DNA from: Mucilaginibacter gossypiicola
GTDB lineage: Bacteria > Bacteroidota > Bacteroidia > Sphingobacteriales > Sphingobacteriaceae
Length of the DNA: 64,000 bases
NCBI RefSeq assembly: GCF_900110105.1
Contig: NZ_FOCL01000001.1
Span: forward strand, 744,001 to 808,000
Direction: 5' to 3'
Shown here: in pieces, positions 45,311 through 54,713 of the stretch
How the letters are laid out: every line of letters starts with the position of its first letter
Position numbering within the stretch: the stretch's first letter is position 1
Made by a program: the position numbers and the translations under genes
Notes under the pieces: model-generated
The model's input: the letters and a program-made list of their open reading frames with translations, nothing else
What the model was told of the DNA's origin: nothing
Database searches by the model: none

Positions 45311-46026
45311 TTTCTGCGCTTTAAAGGGTTAAAAATTTGTTTGATACTTTTTTTTCGCCTGGCTCATTCGGCTATCGCCTCATTTGCCTTTTGTTAAGCA
45401 CCCCATTATTTGCGCGCGGGGAAAAGAGACAAGGCTGACGCTAAAAAATACGCTGCCAACACATCGCGGCGCAGCCGCAGCCTTTGAAATTGCAGGAAGA
45501 TTTTTTTGACGGCACTCCGCATGGCCTTGGCTCGCGGCGAGGGATTCCTTTGCGTAACAAAAGGCAAATGAGGCGATAGCCGTCTGAAGAATACCAGCGC
45601 TGCGGCGGTCATGAAAACCGACCTGAACGGCACGAGCGCCTGACGGTTACCGTTACCGTCCGTAAGCGAAAGGCCGGGCAGGTCATCGCAGTGTATATTG
45701 CGCTGCAATACACAACAAGCGTTGCAAAATCATATCACGGTCAGGGAAAAGGGAATTGCCTTTACGGCGGCTGCACAAAGGGAGGAATATAGCGGCAGCG
45801 GAATGACGAGTATTGTGCAGAGCAAAGCGGTCGCTGTAATGGCTATTTCCCGTGCGAGCGAAGCGGGTGAGCAATGGAGCATTGCGGAATGCGAACTTGC
45901 TACAGCGATAGCCGCATCAGGGGGGGCAGCGGCATCCTCCGGAGGAGATATAGCGGAACACCCGGCCCGCAGGGGATGCCCAGCGCCTGAAAATTGCTTT
46001 TATATGTAGATTTTGTATTTTTAGGA
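45311..46026. other. GC-rich non-coding block of the element
   Basis: About 700 bp without a convincing gene, clearly richer in G and C than its flanks, with composition unlike the rest of the window. It contains the perfect inverted repeat at 45369-45582 and several short G/C hairpins. Open frames on both strands look like shadows (high Arg/Leu/Ala, no motif). It may be an origin of transfer or another cis-acting region. That is inference. Confidence 0.5.
45369..45582. repeat. Perfect 27-bp inverted repeat, 160-bp spacer
   Basis: The arm 45369-45395 is the exact reverse complement of 45556-45582 (arm starts CGGCTATCGCCTCATTTG). The match stops sharply on both sides. The spacer is GC-rich and holds no gene. 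Confidence 0.85.
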
Positions 46027-46500
46027 ATGGAGATTTTGACCGATGAGCAGGCCATCGAAAAGGTCGATCATTTTTTTATAGAAACTTTTAAAAGGTACGC
46101 TTTATTGAAAGCGTTTGCGGAAGTCTTAAGGTTTCCCTTCTTTGCCTTCTACAAAGGTGGAGGTCATGTAAGATATGATGATCATCTTATATCTTCTCAC
46201 TTTGAACCTTTTCCACTCTTGGGTGGGCGGTCTGCAAACTTGGTCATTGGTGTAAAATATCGTAAAGATTATATGGAGATCATTTGGTCTTCATTTCATG
46301 AATGGGGCCACTTATCACAACCAACGCTCACGAATGAAATCAGGCTAAATCCACTCTTAACACATCAAAGGGAAAGTGATGCCTGGGATAGAGCAGAAAC
46401 GAAGCTGAAAGATTTTGCTATCCTTCAGCCTCATATGCATAAGTTTTACATTTACCGGGATCAGTGTCTTAATGATTATTACGACAAAATCCCTAAATAA
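46027..46500 (+). CDS. Metallopeptidase-like protein (HEWGH motif)
   Basis: A 157-aa protein from ATG 46027 (MEILTDEQAIEKVDHFF). IIWSSFHEWGHLSQPTL gives an HExxH zinc motif (about residues 93-97), followed by HQRESDAWDRAE as possible third ligand, an arrangement like ImmA/IrrE (M78) peptidases. Those often cleave a repressor of a mobile element or act in anti-restriction control. No HTH partner is adjacent. Convergent with the STAND ATPase (9-bp gap). Confidence 0.65.
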   Translation: MEILTDEQAIEKVDHFFIETFKRYALLKAFAEVLRFPFFAFYKGGGHVRYDDHLISSHFEPFPLLGGRSANLVIGVKYRKDYMEIIWSSFHEWGHLSQPTLTNEIRLNPLLTHQRESDAWDRAETKLKDFAILQPHMHKFYIYRDQCLNDYYDKIPK

Positions 46501-46509
46501 TAAATAGTT

Positions 46510-49500
46510 CTACAGGTAACCGAGAACATTAACCGCAACAATTGCAGCCTCCAGGCTAACATCCTGAGAACGATTTAATTTATACTGAAAGTCCAGTTGT
46601 TTCAACCAGTTAAGCAGGTAATTTAATTCCGGAGCACGTTTAGCAATTACATTTCCGACGGCGGCCGTAACCGCGTTTAAGTTTTTTTCCGATTGAAGGC
46701 CCATATTAAATAAAGCTTCCAGCACTTTACCGTCATATCTTCTAAACACATCATTCATGTTTTCGGGCCGCAGGCTTTGTTCTAACAAAGCGGTTAACCG
46801 TGGCAGGAAGTTCAATGTTTTCAGACCTGTTAGATAGCTAAGCCATAGGTCGTCGCGATAAGCGACATCCGGATTATTAAAACCGTGATCCGCATAATAG
46901 TTAAAACCTTCCTCATCAGCCAAAGCGGTCAGTCGTTTGGCGGCGGCGATTTTATATTCCTTACTGGTGTCCGAATGTAAAATCTCTAACAGGTAAGCGT
47001 GTATTTTCTCCTTCAATCCGTTAAATAGCAGATCTACCAATTCCCATCGGAAGTCCTGGGGAGAAAGTTGTTGCAACACTTCAAAAAGGCCCCCGTGATC
47101 GTTGGTGGACTCAAGGTATAATTTAGCAATATTTTCCTTGACAGAAGTAACTTCATTGATCCGTACCAAATCAGATTTTATTGCATCGAAAGATTCTTTC
47201 AAACCTTTTTTAATAGCATACTCAGCGTTTAGCGACCATACATGCTCTACTTTGAGTCCTGACTTCAGGTTTTCAATGATACGGGCATTAAAGGCCTCTT
47301 CACCTACCTGTTCTACCATGGGCGTATACCAACTCTCAATATCACCTTGAATAAAATCGTAAAACAAAGTAAAATCAAGCAGTTTGTCATCCGGTAATTT
47401 TATGTGCTGATTTTTAACAAAATACCAGATCATCAAGGACAAGCCATTAAACCGGCCATGTTCATCGATGCTCCTTTTAATATCAAGTCTGGCTGCGGTA
47501 CGGTTGGCCCAATCCTCCAAATACGCAATTTGTTCGTCTGTTGCTTTTAATCCCGAATTTTTAAGGAGGTTATAGATGCTGTCGATTCGTTCTATTTCAA
47601 ATGAAATTCCACTATTCATGAAGGCGTCAGCGTCAGCCTTTGTTATATATCCTGTATCCCGGCTAAGTTCACCAATAATGGTTGTGACTGATCGCGGAAA
47701 ATATTCGTCAAGATGATATTCTTTGCTGTTGGCAAATTCCCAAATATCTGACCAGGATGCAGCATCCTTACCTAAAGCTTTCCAAAAGCGGTCGGCTTCC
47801 GCCTTAAAAGCCGGTTCGTCAAACAACAAATCGAAACTATCCTGTTCATACTGCCGGCGTTTATCCTGACGCGCCAATAGCTGGGCATCATCAAAAGTTA
47901 TATTTAATCGTTGTTCCAGTTGCTCTTTAAGTTCTTTTGCTCCGGGAGCATAATTGGTATTTCTGGTATGGTGGTAGGCCTCCTCCGCAAACCTAACGAT
48001 ATCTTCAGGTTTAACCCGGCCAGACTCAATTTCGTTGATAATGAAATCAATCGTTTCTGCGTTAAGGGCTAAAGACAATAATTGGTTTTTTTGAATTTGG
48101 TGTAAACCTTGTAAATGAAAGACAGTATCGTAGGCTTTTGTCAAGGTACCAGTTTTTTCAAAAAATTCTCTGCAAAGTTGAAGTATATCGCGGTCGCTTG
48201 TTTTGCCATAATTAATAAATATGTTCAATATCCTATCGTAAAACTGATTTGCTTCCGGGTAAAGCGTAATAGCCTGTTTTATTAAACTTTCCATTACGTC
48301 CTTTTTTTCGCCATAGAAGCGATAACGCTGGTCATAAGGCTCTTCAAAAAAACTTAAAGCCGTGTCAATTGCTCTCGGCTCTCTAATTGCCTCAAATGCT
48401 CTTTTCAATTGTGCAGTCTCATCCCATAAACTGCTTTTGTGTGCCTGATGATCGCGTTTACCCATCATCATGATGCCTTCCAAAAAAACGTCAATATATC
48501 GGTCAACGTTTCCTGTTTTGGTGATTATGGTGTAAAGTGCTGCACGGTAATAATCTTCCTCACGTGTTCTGTGTTTTGCGACAAAATTGTCAACTGTTTC
48601 TGAATCTGCCAGCTCACATCGTGCAAGTATATGGACAGCAGAATATACTACATCAGGCTTATCCTGATGCTGATCGATAAAATTCAAAATAAGTTTCCTT
48701 ACATCCTGTTTTTCTTCTTCACTATTAAGGGTAAAGTACTCCAGAAGTCGAAGTGCCGTGATTTTATTAGATATGCTATTACCAATTCGGCCGATTGCTT
48801 CTTTCACAATGGCCATTGATTCAGGGGTATCCGCGAAGTGACCTAATTCTGCTTCAGTAAATTTATTAGACCTGATGATTAAGCCATTTTCCTGAAATTC
48901 CTTAAAAATTGCCGAAAAAATTCGGTTGCGGGTTTCGTCGTCAATACGATCAGGTTCAAACCTAATTAGTGTATCAGGTTCATTTGCTATGAGCCAATCC
49001 AATAACGGCTGACGTTGATCATCTGATGAAATACTAATCAAAAATGACATCGTATTCAACCAGCTTGGTTTGATCAGTTTAAAATCAGGTGCAAAAGCGA
49101 CAAACGATTTTACAGAATTAACAGGCAGCGTGCTCAAGGCACGGGCGGCATAATACTCCTGAATATTATTATGCTCAAATGACCAATTGCCTCTAAAAAT
49201 GGCCACAATTGAGCACTTGGTAATGATTATACGATCAGCTTCAGCGGCAACAACCCGTTCAAACTCGTCATTGGTCAAGTAATTCCTGCCCATATATTCC
49301 ATTGTTAATGCAAGGCGCGTTAACAATTGTTCACAACGTATTAAATCTGCCTCTGATAAATTCTCCTTTACAGCAGCGGCCTCCAATCGAAGTTTGATCG
49401 CTTCCGCAAATACTTTAGCCCGGCCACCGCGCAGGTTGCCTTGCTTTTGGTATACTGACGAAAGAATATTCAGGAAAAAAGGTTTGGTTACAATCTCCTT

Positions 49501-50736
49501 ATACTCACAATCTATTACCTCATTATAAAATGCTTCACCATCAATGCCATATTCATTCATTGTCTGAACGATAGCAAACGGCGTGATTTCATTTATACGG
49601 GTTATGGTAAAGTCTTCTAAGTAGCCCTTATTTGCTCCGATGGAAAGTTCGAAAAAATTTGTCCGGCAGGATATGACAATTTTGCATAATGGATAGGCTT
49701 CACTGAAATTCTTTATCTCTTCCAGCGCATCATTAAAATATTCTGTTTCCACCTCGTCGAGGCCATCCAATATTATAAGCGCAGTATTCTCCGGAACATG
49801 CTGAAATTCTTCAGGAAGCAAATCAGCTATTGGCCCTCCCTTATAAGTCTTCAGTTTGCTAAATACTGGAATATAAAGTGATCCTGGGGCCTTGTAAAAA
49901 TCGACGAGTTTTGCAAGTTCAGTTGACTTACCTGAACCGGCGTCACCTAATAAAACAAGATGGTTTCGGTCAGTTAATAATTGCGTCAGCTCTTTTTTAT
50001 AATCATCACTGAAGAACATTCGGCTGATTTCGTCACCTTCCTCCAATGTCACCGTCCTTGGAATAGGGTGGTCAATTTTAACGACGGTGATTTCATCAGT
50101 AAGCGTTACCAATGCTGTTGCCACGCCTTCTGGAGTAACCACAAACTTAGCTTCGGCTTCAGCTTTGAAGGTACTTACAATTACGACTTTATGCCTGCGA
50201 ATAGTCTCTTCAATTATCGGTATCAGATCTTCGTTAAGCTTATCACTTAAATTTGTCGGAGTCGTAAAGTGGTTTACCCAGCCATCTTTATATAATTCAT
50301 GTTTAAATTTAACCACTTTATCATACTCTTCCTTCTGCTTGGGGTCAGTGGGCTCTTCTACATTTTTAAAAAACACATACAAGCCCAGGTCGGGATTTTC
50401 TTTTTTTGCTTTTACAGCTACCCTAAATTCTTCCTCTGTTCCTGAACCATATACGGTACCATCTTCAGCAGTTGTCGGCGTTCCAAAACGCGTCGCCAGT
50501 ATACCGATATAATGGTCATAACCATCAAATTCATTATTGATGATCGTCTGTCCGCGAACACCATCATATTGATGTGTAATACTTTTCCAGTACAGTGGCT
50601 TAAGATGGGCGGGAATGCCCTTTTTAGTCAATGAAATTTCGGTGCTTGCAAAAAACTCAATTAACCGGTTTTTTTCTGCTTCTACATCACCTGGGCAAGA
50701 TATAAATATTTGAATTTCGAGTATTGCTTTAGGCAT
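46510..50736 (-). CDS. DUF4062-NACHT STAND ATPase (NLR-like)
   Basis: A 1408-aa protein with the layout of bacterial NLR-like defence proteins. Residues 1-185 are a DUF4062 domain related to TIR (LEIQIFISCPGDVEAEKNRL, HYIGILATRFGTPT). Residues 230-560 hold a NACHT-type ATPase: Walker A GDAGSGKST (264-272), Walker B ALIILDGLDEVE (319-330), and SCRTNFFEL sensor. The remaining 850 residues are helical repeats, the likely sensor of phage protein. DUF4062 is the presumed effector. Activation by an invader and abortive infection are inferred. Confidence 0.85.
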   Translation of the reverse strand: MPKAILEIQIFISCPGDVEAEKNRLIEFFASTEISLTKKGIPAHLKPLYWKSITHQYDGVRGQTIINNEFDGYDHYIGILATRFGTPTTAEDGTVYGSGTEEEFRVAVKAKKENPDLGLYVFFKNVEEPTDPKQKEEYDKVVKFKHELYKDGWVNHFTTPTNLSDKLNEDLIPIIEETIRRHKVVIVSTFKAEAEAKFVVTPEGVATALVTLTDEITVVKIDHPIPRTVTLEEGDEISRMFFSDDYKKELTQLLTDRNHLVLLGDAGSGKSTELAKLVDFYKAPGSLYIPVFSKLKTYKGGPIADLLPEEFQHVPENTALIILDGLDEVETEYFNDALEEIKNFSEAYPLCKIVISCRTNFFELSIGANKGYLEDFTITRINEITPFAIVQTMNEYGIDGEAFYNEVIDCEYKEIVTKPFFLNILSSVYQKQGNLRGGRAKVFAEAIKLRLEAAAVKENLSEADLIRCEQLLTRLALTMEYMGRNYLTNDEFERVVAAEADRIIITKCSIVAIFRGNWSFEHNNIQEYYAARALSTLPVNSVKSFVAFAPDFKLIKPSWLNTMSFLISISSDDQRQPLLDWLIANEPDTLIRFEPDRIDDETRNRIFSAIFKEFQENGLIIRSNKFTEAELGHFADTPESMAIVKEAIGRIGNSISNKITALRLLEYFTLNSEEEKQDVRKLILNFIDQHQDKPDVVYSAVHILARCELADSETVDNFVAKHRTREEDYYRAALYTIITKTGNVDRYIDVFLEGIMMMGKRDHQAHKSSLWDETAQLKRAFEAIREPRAIDTALSFFEEPYDQRYRFYGEKKDVMESLIKQAITLYPEANQFYDRILNIFINYGKTSDRDILQLCREFFEKTGTLTKAYDTVFHLQGLHQIQKNQLLSLALNAETIDFIINEIESGRVKPEDIVRFAEEAYHHTRNTNYAPGAKELKEQLEQRLNITFDDAQLLARQDKRRQYEQDSFDLLFDEPAFKAEADRFWKALGKDAASWSDIWEFANSKEYHLDEYFPRSVTTIIGELSRDTGYITKADADAFMNSGISFEIERIDSIYNLLKNSGLKATDEQIAYLEDWANRTAARLDIKRSIDEHGRFNGLSLMIWYFVKNQHIKLPDDKLLDFTLFYDFIQGDIESWYTPMVEQVGEEAFNARIIENLKSGLKVEHVWSLNAEYAIKKGLKESFDAIKSDLVRINEVTSVKENIAKLYLESTNDHGGLFEVLQQLSPQDFRWELVDLLFNGLKEKIHAYLLEILHSDTSKEYKIAAAKRLTALADEEGFNYYADHGFNNPDVAYRDDLWLSYLTGLKTLNFLPRLTALLEQSLRPENMNDVFRRYDGKVLEALFNMGLQSEKNLNAVTAAVGNVIAKRAPELNYLLNWLKQLDFQYKLNRSQDVSLEAAIVAVNVLGYL

Positions 50737-50872
50737 AATGATAAGGGCGTTTATGCAAATATCATTAAACTGAATAATTAATAAAGTATCTCTAAATAAT
50801 AAGTTGAAGAATTCGCTAAATAAATTATAGTGGAGTCAATCCATACAGAATTTAATGAGTGCAATGGATTAT

Positions 50873-50906
50873 AAAAAAAGGGTTGCCTTGCTACCGGCAA
50901 CCCTTT
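50873..50906 (-). terminator. Terminator of the rteC-like gene
   Basis: On the minus strand AAAGGGTTGCC, loop, GGCAACCCTTT runs into seven T, directly after the stop codon at 50913. Confidence 0.85.
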
Positions 50907-50912
50907 AGCAAT

Positions 50913-51743
50913 TCAGCTATTATGTTCATCGGCTTTGCCCAGTATGGCAGCGCGCATTTGATCAATGAACTTAGTAATGCTCAATCTTTTCCTCCTGGAT
51001 ATTTCCGTGAATTTCCGTTGCGCAATGCCTATTGAAATTTTGAGGTTTGCTTCAATCCATCGGACTATCTGGTTTAGGCTGGCGTTGCCGTCATTTACCT
51101 GGCCAGTCAGCCAAATACCGTAGGCCAGTTCAACTGCATTTATTACATCGCCAGTCCACCGCAATTCAAATTCACTTTCCGCGCGAATAACTGGTGAGTT
51201 GTTCATTAGTGCGGCAATGCGGTAAATAATTACCTGGTTTACCTGTTCAAAAGCGATAAACTTGGCGAACAGATCACTCATTGGTGTGGTATCGGTGTGT
51301 TCAGGATCTGTTATTTCGGGGAGTGGTATTTGCGAATGGTCTGCGTTCCGGATAAAGTAAAGGTGGTCGAGTTCGCTGAAATGATTTCTGTAGTATTGAT
51401 AATAAAAGGAGTTTAGCTTAAAGAGAGACTGAAAACCTTTTATCGCTTCCTCGAAGTAATTAATCAGCACATCACTTGTTCCTATTGGTTCGTTGACACT
51501 GATGTTATACTCGACAGAAACCTGCAGCTTATGAGCCAGTATTTTAGGCCTTATCTCCTTGAAGAAGATGATCTCCTCTTGCGGACTGGTAAACTCATTT
51601 TTTTTCAAGTGTTCTTTCAGGTCTGCAATGGCCTTATTTACCAGGATGACGGAGGCATTGTAACGCTCCACTGGCGGATAATTTTGCAAGCTGAGGAGTT
51701 CCTCTCTCAGCTGGGCTTCGATGGTTTCAAACGTTAAATTCAT
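50913..51743 (-). CDS. RteC-like regulator of conjugative-element excision
   Basis: About 276 aa from ATG 51743 (MNLTFETIEAQL); ATG 51770 is an alternative. The C-terminus is RteC-like: LRWTGDVINAVELAYGIWLTGQVNDGNASLNQIVRWIEA followed by FTEISRRKRLSITKFIDQMRAAIL. RteC activates excision genes of tetracycline-type conjugative transposons. It supports the view that this region is an integrated conjugative element, though rteA/B and tra genes are not in the window. Confidence 0.85.
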   Translation of the reverse strand: MNLTFETIEAQLREELLSLQNYPPVERYNASVILVNKAIADLKEHLKKNEFTSPQEEIIFFKEIRPKILAHKLQVSVEYNISVNEPIGTSDVLINYFEEAIKGFQSLFKLNSFYYQYYRNHFSELDHLYFIRNADHSQIPLPEITDPEHTDTTPMSDLFAKFIAFEQVNQVIIYRIAALMNNSPVIRAESEFELRWTGDVINAVELAYGIWLTGQVNDGNASLNQIVRWIEANLKISIGIAQRKFTEISRRKRLSITKFIDQMRAAILGKADEHNS

Positions 51744-51842
51744 ATGATGATGTTCAAAGTAAGATGACATAAAAAGCTTGTGAAGGGCATGGCGTTGCCA
51801 CCTCCGGTGTTTCACGGAGGTAATGAATCGAATAAAAAATAG

Positions 51843-53228
51843 TTAATTGCCGTAGACGGTATTGATTTGAATGGCAGCATCAGCACCTTCGGCTAAAACT
51901 GTCAAAGCATTCAATATCTTCGGCAATAATGAGGACATAATGTAACTGAGGATCACAACGATCATTAGGGTATCGTAGGATGTGCCTCCATTATTGAAAG
52001 TTTGATAACAGGTAAAGAAAATGATGGCCATATTGAGGGTTTGCAATATCTCCAGCCAAAGTGTTAATCGCGCCGTTTTCATGCCGTGGATTTCTGCATA
52101 ACCCATGGTACGCCGGAAATTATCCAGTTGTTGGCCAGCGATCTCATCGCTCATTTGCTGATTTGAAATTTGCGTTCTCAGGCCGGAAACATCCTTTAAT
52201 GAACTTTCTGCTTTCCTGGAGAAATCATTCAGCTTCGCCATTTCAAAAGAATATTTAGACGAAAACCTATAAATATAAATAAGCGAGATGATGAGGCATA
52301 CCAAATCAATCATCCCGGCGTATGGCATCATATAAAAAATTGCCCCGAGCATGGCGAATATAAAGGTACCATCACAGCACAAACCAGCAATAAAGGCAGA
52401 AATAGCAGCCTGAACTCTTTGAATATCGGCAAGGGTGTTGGAGATATTATAGCTTTGACCTTTATATTGTTGCGGCTTAATAAAAAGGCGAGAGATGATA
52501 GCCTGCATCATTTTAGCATTCATGCCTATATTGATGCGAATAAGCAAAAATTGCTTCAGATAATTTGCCAGGGCGCGGGCGAAATAAATGATCACCAATA
52601 ATACAATTAGACTAACCATGCGAGTGCCCTGCATCAAATTATTGTAGATCTGTCCCCGTTGTAATAGCCAGGTTAAACCTACACCAAAAGCAGCAGCGAT
52701 CATTGAAAGCAATCCAAAAACAGGGATCAGAATTAGTGGAAAAGCACGAATACCCTGCAATAGCTTCCAGGGCGAAGGATAATTATCAGATTTAAAATTC
52801 GGTTCATTTTCAAAATAAAGAGCCGCTTTTGATATCCATATCCTGTTGATTTCGTCTAATGTTAAGTAGGTCACCTGTTGGGCGGGATCAGCAATCAGAA
52901 AATAAAGCTTACCCTTAATTTTCCGGCAACTGAAACAAACTATAAAATGATCAAGGCCATACTCATTCCTGGTATGTAGTATTAGCGGTTTATTGACAGA
53001 TATGAGGGTATCCATATCCATTTCTACAGCCCTTGCCGGAAAGGATGCCTGCACACATATTTTTTTCATTTGTGCCAGTGAAAGCGCTTCATTCGGCCCT
53101 GGTAAATCGCAATCAATTAGGGGGACTTGATTGTAGCAAGTAAAAATCATTTTGAGGCAGGCTAAGCCACAATTCTGATCTGTGGTTTGCCTTACAAAGA
53201 TTCTTTTAATTAAAGCGATTGGGGTCAT
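51843..53228 (-). CDS. C39 peptidase-ABC transporter protein lacking the ATPase domain
   Basis: A 461-aa protein. Residues 10-135 form a C39 double-glycine peptidase: Gln14 and Cys20 in VRQTTDQNCGLACLKMI, His94 in GLDHFIVCF and Asp114 in LIADPAQQ, so the triad is complete. Residues 160-455 form the six-helix ABC exporter membrane domain. The protein stops at AAIQINTVYGN, where the linker to the nucleotide-binding domain should begin, so this gene encodes no ATPase. It would cleave the leader of the bacteriocin-like peptide at 54714. A separate ATPase subunit must exist elsewhere or the exporter is non-canonical. Confidence 0.85.
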   Translation of the reverse strand: MTPIALIKRIFVRQTTDQNCGLACLKMIFTCYNQVPLIDCDLPGPNEALSLAQMKKICVQASFPARAVEMDMDTLISVNKPLILHTRNEYGLDHFIVCFSCRKIKGKLYFLIADPAQQVTYLTLDEINRIWISKAALYFENEPNFKSDNYPSPWKLLQGIRAFPLILIPVFGLLSMIAAAFGVGLTWLLQRGQIYNNLMQGTRMVSLIVLLVIIYFARALANYLKQFLLIRINIGMNAKMMQAIISRLFIKPQQYKGQSYNISNTLADIQRVQAAISAFIAGLCCDGTFIFAMLGAIFYMMPYAGMIDLVCLIISLIYIYRFSSKYSFEMAKLNDFSRKAESSLKDVSGLRTQISNQQMSDEIAGQQLDNFRRTMGYAEIHGMKTARLTLWLEILQTLNMAIIFFTCYQTFNNGGTSYDTLMIVVILSYIMSSLLPKILNALTVLAEGADAAIQINTVYGN

Positions 53229-53241
53229 AAGTTGTTTCTTA

Positions 53242-53880
53242 TTAGGCCTGCGATGGGAAAAATACCATTGTAGTAAACACTACGCAGGCCATCCAGACGA
53301 CCAGCGCCGGGACATATCCCTTCAGGACGATTAGTAATGAATTATCAAAATTGAGTCTGGTAATTTTTGTCATTCCCATGGCCAGAATGAACCAATAGGC
53401 GATTTCAAATACATTTAAGGTTTGCAGCGGATAGTACCAAGCGACGGGAGCATCAGGAAATAATGAAAGTGCGGATAACAGATAAGTGTTGTGCCAGTCG
53501 CTCAACGAACCATCAGGTATAAAATAATGGAACCATAACAGTTTTCCCAATGCCGACAATACAAAAGTAAATTCAGCAATAATCACCACGCAGAGTATAC
53601 TTGAGAAGCGGATTGGCTGTCTGGCAATATATAAAGTCGTGTAAAGCACCAGGGAGATCAGGCTTAGTTTTATTCCGAGATAGATGATCTCAAAAAAGTA
53701 AAGCCATTTTTGCGCATTAACATAGGTGGTTAAGGCATTGTCATCATAACCCAGGAGATCGCCGCTTCTTTTATAAAAATCCGGTGTGAGGATCAGGCGG
53801 TTAGTCAAAGCAATCAAAGCGAATGAGGTTGATAAAAGTGCGATGAATGCTATTAAAATCGTTTTACCTTTGCAATGCAC
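53242..53880 (-). CDS. Uncharacterised membrane protein of the bacteriocin locus
   Basis: A 212-aa protein, not recognised. Membrane segments at about 8-28, 60-82, 95-115, 150-172 and 188-208. The loop 112-150 (WFHYFIPDGSLSDWHNTYLLSALSLFPDAP) looks extracytoplasmic. Upstream of and 13 bp from the C39 transporter, thus same operon. An immunity or export-accessory role is a guess from position. Confidence 0.6.
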   Translation of the reverse strand: MHCKGKTILIAFIALLSTSFALIALTNRLILTPDFYKRSGDLLGYDDNALTTYVNAQKWLYFFEIIYLGIKLSLISLVLYTTLYIARQPIRFSSILCVVIIAEFTFVLSALGKLLWFHYFIPDGSLSDWHNTYLLSALSLFPDAPVAWYYPLQTLNVFEIAYWFILAMGMTKITRLNFDNSLLIVLKGYVPALVVWMACVVFTTMVFFPSQA

Positions 53881-54012
53881 GTTATAACATTTTTTGGTAA
53901 AATTCTGATTACAGCGGGAAATGTCCTATTTGTATGAATTATAAGTTATAAATTAAACTTATGGTTTAAATAAATCATTATTATAATATTAGTCGTACCT
54001 TATCTACTACCT

Positions 54013-54606
54013 ATGCCGATAACAATAGCCATCATGACCCTCATCATGGTAACGAGCGTTATTGGGTTTATTAACCCGATAGTCAAGTTCAACCTCATGC
54101 TTCACCCTTTTAGTATTTTTCACCACAAGCAAGTTTACCGGCTAATTACAGCCGACTTCGTACATAATGACCCTATACATCTGATTATCAATGAAACGGT
54201 TATCTTCTTTGCCTGTGGTACTTTGGAAACCTATTTACACGGCCATTATGCCCGAGGGAGCTTTCTTTTTCTATCGATTTACCTCATCAGTATGTTAGGA
54301 GGAGCCGTAATTATAGCTATTCGATATCATAAGGATTTCGATTATTCCAGTTCCGGTGCATCAGGCAGCGCCATTGGGAGTATGTTTGGATATATGATCC
54401 TTCAGCCCCATGTTGCCGCTTTTTACTTACCGATGTTCGGAAGTATTCAAAATATTTATGGTGCATTTTTGTTCGTCGCCGGGTTTATTATTTACCAGTT
54501 CAGGACAAAGAATCCGATGGTTAACAATGAGCTACATTTTTATTCGGCCATCACGGGTGCAATTTTCACCCTGCTATTATTTCATGACCAGTTAGTTCAC
54601 TGGTAG
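54013..54606 (+). CDS. Rhomboid-family intramembrane serine protease
   Basis: A 197-aa, six-helix rhomboid. FVHNDPIHLIINETVIFFACGTLE is the H-x(5)-H-L-x(2)-N loop/helix, SSGASGSAIGSMFGYMIL carries the catalytic Ser in GASG, and ELHFYSAITGAIF the His of the dyad. Divergent from the membrane/C39 operon and convergent with the bacteriocin-like precursor. It may process a membrane-bound factor of the same locus, which is inferred from location only. Confidence 0.85.
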   Translation: MPITIAIMTLIMVTSVIGFINPIVKFNLMLHPFSIFHHKQVYRLITADFVHNDPIHLIINETVIFFACGTLETYLHGHYARGSFLFLSIYLISMLGGAVIIAIRYHKDFDYSSSGASGSAIGSMFGYMILQPHVAAFYLPMFGSIQNIYGAFLFVAGFIIYQFRTKNPMVNNELHFYSAITGAIFTLLLFHDQLVHW

Positions 54607-54650
54607 ATTATATGATCTTAAAAGGCCTGCTAAATTATCCTAAAAATAAA

Positions 54651-54677
54651 GCCGGCCAAAAGTATATTCTGGCCGGC
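54651..54677 (-). terminator. Terminator of the bacteriocin-like gene
   Basis: GCCGGCC and GGCCGGC form a 7-bp GC stem with a 13-nt loop. On the minus strand it is followed by TTTATTTTT. It lies 36 bp after the precursor stop. Confidence 0.8.
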
Positions 54678-54713
54678 GATCAGGCAGGGTATTAAATACT
54701 TACCACGTGCTGG

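Noticed and set aside
44958..45397. Plus-strand frames opposite the Ala/Pro-rich element gene
   Set aside because: They are antisense shadows of the low-complexity 158-aa gene, rich in Cys/Phe/Gly, with no supporting signal.
45406..45708. 100-aa minus-strand frame (and neighbours 45683-45874, 45698-46009)
   Set aside because: Composition is Arg/Leu/Ala-rich without any domain, the frames lie in the GC-rich block across the inverted repeat, and both strands are open to similar extents. Such frames look like by-products of GC-rich non-coding DNA.
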